Positions 35,527 through 43,498 of a DNA stretch of 64,000 nucleotides are shown here, piece by piece. How positions within the stretch are numbered: position 1 is the stretch's first letter; every line of letters starts with the position of its first letter. The notes beneath the pieces are model-generated. The model ran no database searches and was not told the origin of the DNA. It was given only the letters and a program-made list of their open reading frames with translations. The stretch spans positions 16,536 to 80,535 of the forward strand of contig CABUPJ010000004.1 of NCBI GenBank assembly GCA_902493335.1, read 5' to 3'. The stretch comes from an uncultured Porphyromonadaceae bacterium. GTDB taxonomy: Bacteria; Bacteroidota; Bacteroidia; Bacteroidales; Muribaculaceae. The position numbers were made by a program, and so were the translations under genes.

Positions 35527-35559
35527 CAAAGATAGTGAATAAAACTCGGATGAATCAAA
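35527..35559 (-). promoter_or_regulatory. promoter of the DUF3127 gene
   Basis: On the minus strand TTTG (35559-35556), 21 bases, TATCTTTG (35534-35527). The predicted start is about 20 bases before the ATG. Confidence 0.75.
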
Positions 35560-35572
35560 AAGACTGACAAAT

Positions 35573-36751
35573 TTATTTCACGCCTTTTGCTCCTTTGACA
35601 CCGCCGCCCATCGAGAAGATGTTCTGGTCATACGAGACGGTCTTGGTCGATTCGTCACGTTTGCGCTTGAGGGCGAGGCTGACAAGACGTTCCATAAGCT
35701 TGTCAAACTTGATGCCGCTGGCTTCCCACAGATAGAACGACAGCGAGCCGGGGATGGTGTTTATCTCGTTGACATAGATGTTGCGGTTATCGCGGTCGAT
35801 AATCATGTCGACACGACTGACTCCGTGGCATGAAAGCACGGCAAAAGTCTTGCCTGCAAGATCCTTTATCAAGGCTGTCTCACTCTCGGGCAGGTCAGCG
35901 GGAATTCGTTTCTGGGCCGACTGCATGCCGGTCTTGCCCTTCGAGCCGCCCATATATTTGTCTGTATACGAGAGAATCTCACCGCTCTTGATCGGCTCTT
36001 CGAGCACCGATGTCTGGTAGTCGTCGCAGTCGCCGAGCACCGAACAGTTGATTTCCTGAAGATTGTCAACCATGTGTTCGACGATGATGCGTGAAGAATA
36101 CTGTTCGGCGGTGTTGATCTTGTCGATAAGGTCATCGCGGTCGTGGGCGCGGCCGATGCCGACGCTCGAGCCGAGGTTTGCGGGCTTGACGATGACGGGA
36201 TAGCCGAGCTTTTTCTCGATGTCGGCAATCAGCTCGTCGCGTTTCTCAAACCACTGTCGGTCGGTAAACCACAGATAGTCGACGACAGGAATCCCTGATG
36301 CCTGAAGTATCATTTTCATCGTGATCTTATCCATGCCGTTGGCCGAAGCGAGTGTCGAGCATCCGGCATAAGGGATGCCTATAGTCTCGAGGACGCCTTC
36401 GAAGATGCCGTCCTCGCCGTTGGAGCCGTGGAGTACGGGAATCACGACGTCGAACCTGGCATATACATCGCTGCCGAACATCAGCTTTTTGGCCTTATAA
36501 AGATTATAGTCGCCATATATCGGCTTCATATAGACTTCCTGACACTTGTCGAGCATCGAGGCCGTGTTTCTGTAGTTGCTGATCTCGAGCAATGCGTCGC
36601 CGGTATACCATTTGCCCTGTTTGGTGATATAGACGGGCACGACGTCAAATTTATCCTTATCTATCGCGTTGATAGCCTGATTGGCTGAAATGACTGAAAT
36701 TTCATGTTCGGTCGAACGACCGCCAAAAAACACACCTATGGTTGTTTTCAT
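35573..36751 (-). CDS. ddl: D-alanine--D-alanine ligase family protein
   Basis: 392 residues, an ATP-grasp enzyme joining two D-Ala for peptidoglycan precursors. Landmarks: GVFFGGRSTEHEISVISA at the start, VIPVLHGSNGEDG near 108, VIVKPANLGSSVGIGRA near 190, and YVNEINTIPGSLSFYLW near 335. A C-terminal extension of about 40 residues ending in a Gly/Lys-rich tail goes beyond the usual Ddl length of 310-350. It is the last gene of an envelope operon, 30 bases after a Mur-ligase gene, which fits substrate hand-over. D-Ala-D-lactate type specificity cannot be excluded from sequence alone. Confidence 0.9.
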   Translation of the reverse strand: MKTTIGVFFGGRSTEHEISVISANQAINAIDKDKFDVVPVYITKQGKWYTGDALLEISNYRNTASMLDKCQEVYMKPIYGDYNLYKAKKLMFGSDVYARFDVVIPVLHGSNGEDGIFEGVLETIGIPYAGCSTLASANGMDKITMKMILQASGIPVVDYLWFTDRQWFEKRDELIADIEKKLGYPVIVKPANLGSSVGIGRAHDRDDLIDKINTAEQYSSRIIVEHMVDNLQEINCSVLGDCDDYQTSVLEEPIKSGEILSYTDKYMGGSKGKTGMQSAQKRIPADLPESETALIKDLAGKTFAVLSCHGVSRVDMIIDRDNRNIYVNEINTIPGSLSFYLWEASGIKFDKLMERLVSLALKRKRDESTKTVSYDQNIFSMGGGVKGAKGVK

Positions 36752-36781
36752 CGTTATTGATTATAAATAATGTTGTAATGC

Positions 36782-38374
36782 TTATTTAAACGTATCGGGA
36801 AGATCATTCTCATAAAGGACAGTATCGCCCGGTGCGACAATCGTTGTCAGAAGCTGCTGGGCGGCTGCGAACGAATCGACCGTATGGTATTTTGATTCTT
36901 CCATACCGCCCTCTTTAAGTCCGTCGACTATAGCGTCACGGTTATATTGACCGACAACGATGGCGACATCGGCGCTTGATGCGATTTTCGCGCCGAATTC
37001 CCGGTTCAGTTCATACGTGCGGTCGCCAAGCTCGATCATGCCCGGCGTGATGATTATGCGCTTGCCGCCGGTCATACCCGACAGGACATCGAGAGCCATG
37101 CCCGAACCTACGGGATTACTGTTGAAGGCGTCGTCGATGATGACGATGCCGCCGGGTGTGCGTTTGAGGTTGAGACGGTGCTCGACCTGCTCGATGCGTT
37201 CGACCGCATATTTGATTTTACGGTCTGGCACGCCGAGCGCACGGGCCACAGCGACAGCGGCCATAAGATTCGAGATATTACATTCGCCGACAAGGGTCGT
37301 GTGGAGTTTCAGGTCTTCTTTGCCTTCCGACACGACGACAAAGTCTGTGCCGTTGGCCGAATATGTGACATCTTTTACAGTATATGCGGCATTGGCGATG
37401 TCATTGACCGCATAACGTATGCAGTCGACATTGTCGACCTTACGGCCTGCAATCATCCTGAAGTCGTCGTTGACGACAGCGAGACCGTCGGAAGGAAGCG
37501 CGTCGACAAGCTCGAATTTGGTATCGCGCACATTTTCTATTGTCTTGAACGATTCGAGGTGCTGCGGACCGACGGCTGTCACAATGCCTACCGACGGATG
37601 CACAAGGTCGCATATCTCCTTGATATCGCCTTTCTGTTTGGCGCCCATCTCGACGATAAACACCTCGTTATATGGTTTAAGATATTCTCTCACCGTGCGT
37701 ATCACGCCGAGTGTCGTGTTGAAGCTGCCGGGAGTCATCAGAGTGTCGAAATGTTCCGACAGTATGCGGTGAAGGTAATGTTTGGTGCTTGTCTTGCCGT
37801 AGCTGCCTGTGATACCTACTATTTTCAGTCCGGGCATTGATCTGAGCATTTCAGCCGCCTCGTTATAGTAACGGCGGTTTATCATGTTCTCGACCGGTTT
37901 GAGAATAAAATTCGACAGCATGATTATCGGATGCGACAGACAGTAAAGAGCTGTCATCGTCAGGCCAATATAAGTGAACGCACACTCGGGAGCCTTCGCA
38001 GATGCGAGCAACGCCACAGCTGCAGTGAGCAGCGCGGATACAAGCGATGCCGTCACTATAATTCTGACCGCGCGACGCGTCATCACCAAAGGTTTCTTGT
38101 ATTTTGCCGTAGCGAGCTTATATGTGTTCCAGATTGCGAAAAGCCCCATCAGCGATAACACTATCTGTCCGGCCGTAATGTTTGCGAGCGCCATGAAAAC
38201 GAGAACAAGCGCTATCAGTCTCGGGAATGACGTAGTGTCGCCGGATGTCTTTATCCACCGCATATAGCGGTCGTTACGGTAAGAATTCTGCTGAAGCATC
38301 ATCAGGTCGCGTCGGAGCTCATAGAACAGGCTCGCGGCTATGATGATGTCGATTAATATGATGTAGATTGACAT
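36782..38374 (-). CDS. membrane-anchored Mur ligase (MurF-like)
   Basis: 530 residues from the ATG at 38374; an in-frame GTG at 38386 is a weaker choice. Residues 1-165 hold about five membrane helices (IYIILIDIIIAASLFYEL; LIALVLVFMALANITAG; IVTASLVSALLTAAVALLA; FTYIGLTMTALYCLSHPIIML). Residues 180-530 are a Mur ligase: ATP loop GITGSYGKTSTK, NTTLGVIRTVREYL, EMGAKQKGDI, HRLNLKR and DDAFNSNPVGS. The usual MurF N-terminal UDP-sugar domain is missing, replaced by the membrane part. Next to Ddl, so it probably adds D-Ala-D-Ala or a related group to a membrane-bound acceptor; the true substrate is unknown. Confidence 0.82.
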   Translation of the reverse strand: MSIYIILIDIIIAASLFYELRRDLMMLQQNSYRNDRYMRWIKTSGDTTSFPRLIALVLVFMALANITAGQIVLSLMGLFAIWNTYKLATAKYKKPLVMTRRAVRIIVTASLVSALLTAAVALLASAKAPECAFTYIGLTMTALYCLSHPIIMLSNFILKPVENMINRRYYNEAAEMLRSMPGLKIVGITGSYGKTSTKHYLHRILSEHFDTLMTPGSFNTTLGVIRTVREYLKPYNEVFIVEMGAKQKGDIKEICDLVHPSVGIVTAVGPQHLESFKTIENVRDTKFELVDALPSDGLAVVNDDFRMIAGRKVDNVDCIRYAVNDIANAAYTVKDVTYSANGTDFVVVSEGKEDLKLHTTLVGECNISNLMAAVAVARALGVPDRKIKYAVERIEQVEHRLNLKRTPGGIVIIDDAFNSNPVGSGMALDVLSGMTGGKRIIITPGMIELGDRTYELNREFGAKIASSADVAIVVGQYNRDAIVDGLKEGGMEESKYHTVDSFAAAQQLLTTIVAPGDTVLYENDLPDTFK

Positions 38375-38378
38375 GGTT

Positions 38379-39146
38379 TTATGCACCTGTGGTTAAAAAG
38401 CTTCGCAGCACGGCCGCAAAGCGGTAGGGATTATCGAGAAAACTGTAATGGCCGCATCCGGGGAAAGAGACGAGGCCCGAATCAGGAACAAGGCGGTTGA
38501 TCTTTTTCGCCATCTCCAGTGGTGTGGCCGTGTCGTTCTCGCCCCATATCAGAAGCGTCGGGGCCTTGATTTGCGGCAGCACGGCCGTGAGATCTTCATT
38601 GACGACCTTGCTCAGCACGGCTTTCATCATCGGACTTGCCGAGGCATAGTCACTCGAACCGCGCGACGAGCGCATGGCTTCGATATGCTTGTGGGCCCGT
38701 TCTTTTCCCATAAAGAGATTTATCGCCGTCTTGGCCGCCTTGAATGAGTAGACCTTTATGTAGTATGACAGCTTACGTTTGGGTTTAAGTCCGGCGGCAT
38801 CGACGAGTATCAGTTTCTCAACGTCGTTGCGCGACGAATACAATATCGATATACGTCCCCCGAATGAGTGGCCGAGCAATATCGGTTTAGCAATGGTAAG
38901 CTTTTTGACAAAAGCTTCAATCAAAGTGGTGTAATCTTCGACACCCCAGACAGTCGGAGGCTCGTCGGAACCACCGAAACCGGGAAGGTCAATATTATAT
39001 ACGGTATGTGATTCAGCCGCCACGACTGCTACTGATGCGAGAGTCGCCGCGTTGCAGCCCCAGCCGTGCATCAATATGATGGGACTGCCGCTGCCGCTGA
39101 CCTCGTATCTGAGCTTTATACCGTTTATTTCTAAAAATTGTTCCAT
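38379..39146 (-). CDS. alpha/beta hydrolase
   Basis: 255 residues with the classic fold: oxyanion region MHGWGCNAATLA near 26, nucleophile Ser94 in GHSFGGR, acid Asp in LLIWGENDTATP and His in FPGCGHYSFLDNP. Cytoplasmic, no signal peptide. Substrate unknown; it lies between lptB and the membrane Mur ligase in an operon read leftwards, suggesting an envelope or acyl-ester role. Confidence 0.88.
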   Translation of the reverse strand: MEQFLEINGIKLRYEVSGSGSPIILMHGWGCNAATLASVAVVAAESHTVYNIDLPGFGGSDEPPTVWGVEDYTTLIEAFVKKLTIAKPILLGHSFGGRISILYSSRNDVEKLILVDAAGLKPKRKLSYYIKVYSFKAAKTAINLFMGKERAHKHIEAMRSSRGSSDYASASPMMKAVLSKVVNEDLTAVLPQIKAPTLLIWGENDTATPLEMAKKINRLVPDSGLVSFPGCGHYSFLDNPYRFAAVLRSFLTTGA

Positions 39147-39171
39147 TCTATTATCAGATTCTCAGCCGCAT

Positions 39172-40044
39172 TTAATCAAATTGTTTGCGTCTGAATATGA
39201 AATTGCGACCGAGATATTTCTCTCTTACGACAGGATTTTCAGCAAGCTCTTCAGACGTACCCTGATAAAGGATGCGGCCTTCGAACAGCAGATAGGCTCG
39301 GTCGGTGATGCTCAGTGTCTCGGGCGCGTTATGGTCGGTGATAAGGATGCCGATATTTTTTTCTTTAAGTTTATAGACAATCGACTGTATGTCTTCGACC
39401 GCGATGGGGTCGACGCCGGCAAACGGTTCGTCAAGCATGATAAATTTAGGGTCGATGGCAAGACAACGGGCAATCTCGGTGCGTCGTCGTTCGCCGCCCG
39501 ACAGCTGGTCGCCGAGATTTTTTCTCACCTTCTGCAGACGGAATTCGGCAATGAGGCTTTCGAGCTTGTCACGCTGATATTCCTTAGTAGTGTCTGTCAT
39601 CTGGAGCACGGCGCGTATATTGTCCTCGACACTCAGTTTTCTGAACACCGACGGTTCCTGGGCCAGATAGCCGATGCCGTGCTTGGCGCGTTTATAGACC
39701 GGATATTTGGTTATATTGAGATTGTTAAGGAATATCTGACCTTCGTTTGGCTGTATCAGACCCACTGTCATATAGAATGTCGTTGTCTTGCCGGCTCCGT
39801 TGGGGCCGAGAAGACCGACAATCTCGCCTTGTGTCACGTTGATTGACACATGGTTGACGACAGTGCGTTTGCCGTATTTCTTGACAAGGTTGTCTGTACT
39901 GAGAACGAGCAGGCCGTCATCTGTTTTCTCCTCTGTCTCGACGACAACTTCATCGCCGGCAGGCGTCTCGACATCAAGTATGTTGATGACTTCCTCGTCA
40001 GCGCGGTCTTTTCTGAGTCTGTCTAAATTAAAGCTGAGGGGCAT
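39172..40044 (-). CDS. lptB: LPS export ABC transporter ATPase
   Basis: 290 residues. Residues 50-290 match LptB: Walker A GPNGAGKTT, signature LSGGERRR, Walker B FIMLDEPFAGVDP, switch His in ITDHN, and the LptB-type IGYLAQEPSVFRKLSVEDN. It energises LPS extraction from the inner membrane with LptFG. A 45-residue acidic N-terminal extension precedes the ATPase core. One base after udk. Confidence 0.94.
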   Translation of the reverse strand: MPLSFNLDRLRKDRADEEVINILDVETPAGDEVVVETEEKTDDGLLVLSTDNLVKKYGKRTVVNHVSINVTQGEIVGLLGPNGAGKTTTFYMTVGLIQPNEGQIFLNNLNITKYPVYKRAKHGIGYLAQEPSVFRKLSVEDNIRAVLQMTDTTKEYQRDKLESLIAEFRLQKVRKNLGDQLSGGERRRTEIARCLAIDPKFIMLDEPFAGVDPIAVEDIQSIVYKLKEKNIGILITDHNAPETLSITDRAYLLFEGRILYQGTSEELAENPVVREKYLGRNFIFRRKQFD

Positions 40045-40045
40045 G

Positions 40046-40660
40046 TCAGTTGCGTTTTAAGCGACTCTCGATGTAATCGGTCAGCAAATTGATTGCCACG
40101 GTGTTACTGCCGCCCTGAGGCACAATCAGATCTGCAAAGCGTTTCGACGGCTCGATATACTGGCAGTGCATCGGCTTGAGCACCTGTTCGTAGCGGTCAA
40201 TGACCATCTGGGGCGTACGTCCGCGCTGCACGCAGTCTCGCGCGATGACCCTTATCAGACGGTCGTCGGCATCGGCATCGACAAAGACTTTGACATCCAT
40301 CATGTCTCGCAGCACTTCGTCGTTGAGAACAAGAATACCTTCGACGATAACCACGTCGCGGGGCTCGACTCTGACGGTTTCAGGCTGCCTTGTGCAGGTG
40401 AGATATGAATATGTCGGCATCTCGATGGCTTTTCCGGCTTTAAGAGCTTCAAGATGCTCTACAAGCAGAGGCCACTCGATTGCGGCAGGTTCGTCGAAAT
40501 TGATTTTACTTCTTTCCTCCGGCGGTATATGACTCGAATCCTTATAATATGAATCCTGCGGAATCACAGCCACTTCACCCGTGGGGAAGCTGTTTATTAT
40601 TTTATTGACGACGGTGGTCTTTCCTGAGCCCGTGCCGCCTGCTATACCAATTATCAGCAT
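40046..40660 (-). CDS. udk: uridine kinase
   Basis: 204 residues. It phosphorylates uridine and cytidine with ATP or GTP in pyrimidine salvage. P-loop GIAGGTGSGKTT at the start, QDSYYKD, NFDEPAAIEWPLLVEHL, YSYLTCTRQ and IVEGILVL all match the Udk family. First gene of the udk-lptB-hydrolase-Mur ligase-ddl unit and divergent from mlaE. Confidence 0.95.
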   Translation of the reverse strand: MLIIGIAGGTGSGKTTVVNKIINSFPTGEVAVIPQDSYYKDSSHIPPEERSKINFDEPAAIEWPLLVEHLEALKAGKAIEMPTYSYLTCTRQPETVRVEPRDVVIVEGILVLNDEVLRDMMDVKVFVDADADDRLIRVIARDCVQRGRTPQMVIDRYEQVLKPMHCQYIEPSKRFADLIVPQGGSNTVAINLLTDYIESRLKRN

Positions 40661-40796
40661 GATTACTTCGGGTTTATTTTAGCCACGAAATTACGAAAAA
40701 AAAGCGACACTCGACATTGTTTCTCCATTTTTTACCCAATAATTATCTTTTCGGCAAATCAGAGCGCTTTGAAGTCGAATATATCCCTAATTTTTG

Positions 40797-40804
40797 TAAC
40801 TTTG
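40797..40804 (+). promoter_or_regulatory. candidate -7 box of the mlaE operon
   Basis: TAACTTTG lies 31 bases before the mlaE ATG. The nearest upstream TTTG is 25 bases away, too far for the usual spacing, so only the -7 box is supported. Confidence 0.45.
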
Positions 40805-40834
40805 TCAGACTAATCAGAAAATTAAAGTCTTTTT

Positions 40835-41584
40835 ATGATAATAACGAATTCAATCGAGACCTTTGGCCGTTATTGCCTTTTCATGAAAAGGGTGTTTACC
40901 TTTCCCGACAAATGGAAAGTATTCGGCAAACGCACAGTCTCTGAAATAATCAAACTCGGACTTGATTCCATACCTCTTGTGCTCGTCATATCGATTTTCA
41001 TCGGTGCCGTGATCGCGATACAGATGCAGCTCAACATAGCTTCGCCGCTCATACCGGCTTATTCAGTCGGTCTCGCAACCCGCGAAATCATTCTGCTTGA
41101 ATTCTCAAACTCGATTCTGTGTCTTATACTTGCCGGCAAAGTCGGCTCGAATATCGCATCGGAAATAGGCACAATGCGAGTCACCGAGCAGATTGACGCG
41201 CTCGAAATCATGGGCGTAAACTCAGCCAACTTCCTTGTCCTGCCTAAAATAATCGCTTTTGTCGGATTCATGCCCGTGCTTGCGATACTCTGTATCGGTA
41301 CATCACTCATCGGCGGCTATCTCGTCGCGGTTCTCACCGACCTTATCACCGTTTCAAAATATGTCTATGGCCTCCAGGCGCTCTTCAACGAGTGGTATGT
41401 CTGGTACGGTCTGATAAAATCTCTCGTCTTTGCCTTCATCATCGCGTCAGTCTCATCGTTCTTCGGCTATTATGTCAAAGGCGGCGCCCTCGAAGTCGGC
41501 AAAGCCAGCACCAACGGCGTGGTATCAAGCAGTATTCTTATTCTTTTGTTTGACGTTATACTCACTAAACTCCTGTTGCAATGA
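40835..41584 (+). CDS. mlaE: MlaE family ABC transporter permease
   Basis: 249 residues, about five membrane helices, with typical MlaE features (LGLDSIPLVLVISIFIGAVIAIQ, EFSNSILCLILAGKVGSNIASEIGTMRVTEQIDALEIMGV). It forms the inner-membrane part of an MCE-type lipid transporter that maintains outer-membrane asymmetry. mlaF overlaps its stop by 4 bases. No mlaD/MCE gene is adjacent. Confidence 0.93.
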   Translation: MIITNSIETFGRYCLFMKRVFTFPDKWKVFGKRTVSEIIKLGLDSIPLVLVISIFIGAVIAIQMQLNIASPLIPAYSVGLATREIILLEFSNSILCLILAGKVGSNIASEIGTMRVTEQIDALEIMGVNSANFLVLPKIIAFVGFMPVLAILCIGTSLIGGYLVAVLTDLITVSKYVYGLQALFNEWYVWYGLIKSLVFAFIIASVSSFFGYYVKGGALEVGKASTNGVVSSSILILLFDVILTKLLLQ

Positions 41585-42363
41585 TTGAAGTAAAGGATAT
41601 CGTAAAGTCATTCGACGACCGCACTGTTCTTCATGATGTCAGCGCGACTTTTTATACCGGCAAGACCAATCTTATTATCGGTCAGAGCGGTTCGGGCAAG
41701 ACTGTGCTGATGAAATCGCTTGTCGGCCTCATCAGGCCTGAAAAAGGCGAGATTCTCTTTGACGGCAGAGACCTCCTCAGAATGTCGTCTGACGAGACAA
41801 AGGACCTGCGCAAGGAAATCGGCATGCTCTTTCAGGGTTCGGCTCTCTTCGACTCAGAGACCGTGCTCGGCAACGTCATGTTCCCTCTCGTCATGTTCAC
41901 GAAAATGAGTCAGTCCGAGATGCGCGACCGTGCGATGTTCTGCATCGAGCGCGTCAATCTCAAGGGAGCCGAAAACAAGTATCCTTCAGAGATTTCCGGC
42001 GGTATGCAGAAGCGCGTCGCCATCGCCCGCGCCATCGCCCTTAACCCGAAATACCTTTTCTGCGATGAACCCAACTCGGGTCTCGACCCCAAGACTTCTA
42101 TTCTTATCGACGAACTGCTCAGCGACATCACACATGAATATAATATCACCACCATTATCAACACCCACGATATGAACTCGGTGCTCGGTATCGGCGAGAA
42201 TATCATCTTCATCAACAAGGGTTATCGCGAATGGGTCGGTGACATGAGCCAGATTTATTCGACAACCAACGAGGCGCTCAACGATTTTGTATTCGCCACC
42301 CGACTCTTCAAAGAGGTCAAGGAATACGTCAAAGACCACGAAACAAAACAGCGTCCGCGATGA
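41581..42363 (+). CDS. mlaF: MlaF-type ABC transporter ATPase
   Basis: 260 residues: Walker A GQSGSGKTV near 36, MlaF-typical LFQGSALFDSETVLGNVMFPL, signature SGGMQKR near 140, Walker B LFCDEPNSGLDP and switch His in INTHDMNS. Pairs with MlaE. Overlaps mlaE and the following holB by 4 bases each, indicating translational coupling. Confidence 0.94.
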   Translation: MIEVKDIVKSFDDRTVLHDVSATFYTGKTNLIIGQSGSGKTVLMKSLVGLIRPEKGEILFDGRDLLRMSSDETKDLRKEIGMLFQGSALFDSETVLGNVMFPLVMFTKMSQSEMRDRAMFCIERVNLKGAENKYPSEISGGMQKRVAIARAIALNPKYLFCDEPNSGLDPKTSILIDELLSDITHEYNITTIINTHDMNSVLGIGENIIFINKGYREWVGDMSQIYSTTNEALNDFVFATRLFKEVKEYVKDHETKQRPR

Positions 42364-43484
42364 GATTCAGAGACATCCCCGGGCATGAAGACGTAAAAGA
42401 ACGTCTGAGAGCTATGGCCGACGAGCGCCGTGTGCCGCACGCGCTTTTGCTCGAAGGACCTGTAGGTTCGGCCAAATTCATGCTCATCAGAGCCTTGGCC
42501 CAGTATATCCATTGCGAAAACCATACCCCCGACGGAGACAGCTGCGGCAAATGTCCTTCGTGTCTTCAACATCAGACGTTCAACCATATCGACACGATAT
42601 ATTCGTTCCCGGTAATCAAAAAAGCCGGCAAATCGACCATCTCGAACGACTGCTTCGGCGAGTTCAAAAACTTTATCTCAGACTCGCCGTATATGGATAT
42701 TGAGAAATGGATAGCCATGCTCGGCAATATCAACTCTCAGCCTGTCATTTATGTCGAGGAAGGAGCCGAGCTTATCCGTCGACTCAACTTCACGGCCCGT
42801 CAGTCACTCTTCAAGATAGTTCTCCTCTGGCTCCCCGAACGGCTCAAGGAAGAGACAGCCAATAAACTGCTGAAACTCATCGAGGAACCCCACCCCGACA
42901 CAATTTTTCTGATGTCGAGCGACAACTCGCGTGCCATTCTGCCTACGATATATTCACGAGTGCAGCGCATCGCTGTCTCACGATACAGCGATGATGAGAT
43001 TAAACATTTTCTGACGGCCTCATACCCTGTTTCTGAAACTGATGCTGAAACCCTGGCACGACTCAGCTCCGGCAACGTCATCGAAGCGCTCTCGCTTCTC
43101 GACATAAGCAGGATGCGCCAGCAGTTTCTCGACTATTTTATCGAACTGATGCGCAAGGCTTACCAACGCAAAATCGGGCTTCTGCGTCAGTGGAGCAACG
43201 ACGTGACCGCTCTCGGCCGCGAACAGATAATAAAGTTTCTTGATTATGCCTCGCGTCTTATACGCGAGAACTTCATTCTGAACCTGCATGTCGACCAGCT
43301 CAATTATCTGACCGAGGATGAGCGCAAATTCAGCGTCAATTTCGCGCGTTTCATCAACGAGCGCAACGTCTTGAAAATGTTCGAGGTTCTCAATAAGGCC
43401 CGCGAGGACATCGCCGGCAACGCCAATCCCAAAATCGTCCTCTTCGACCTTGCCGTCAAGACAATTCTTCTTATCAAGCAATAG
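42360..43484 (+). CDS. holB: DNA polymerase III delta' subunit
   Basis: 374 residues. Clamp-loader subunit of the AAA+ family. The phosphate-binding loop is degraded to GPVGSAKFM, as usual for delta', which does not hydrolyse ATP. A zinc module CGKCPSC follows near residue 60-66. LLKLIEEPHPDTIFLMSSDN and SRVQRI are conserved clamp-loader stretches. The C-terminal 170 residues are helical. Four-base overlap with mlaF. Confidence 0.9.
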   Translation: MRFRDIPGHEDVKERLRAMADERRVPHALLLEGPVGSAKFMLIRALAQYIHCENHTPDGDSCGKCPSCLQHQTFNHIDTIYSFPVIKKAGKSTISNDCFGEFKNFISDSPYMDIEKWIAMLGNINSQPVIYVEEGAELIRRLNFTARQSLFKIVLLWLPERLKEETANKLLKLIEEPHPDTIFLMSSDNSRAILPTIYSRVQRIAVSRYSDDEIKHFLTASYPVSETDAETLARLSSGNVIEALSLLDISRMRQQFLDYFIELMRKAYQRKIGLLRQWSNDVTALGREQIIKFLDYASRLIRENFILNLHVDQLNYLTEDERKFSVNFARFINERNVLKMFEVLNKAREDIAGNANPKIVLFDLAVKTILLIKQ

Positions 43485-43498
43485 ATTACGGCATACTG

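Noticed and set aside
35573..36751. Vancomycin-resistance (VanA-type) ligase
   Set aside because: No VanH/VanX genes are nearby and the active-site stretches look like ordinary Ddl; specificity remains unproven.
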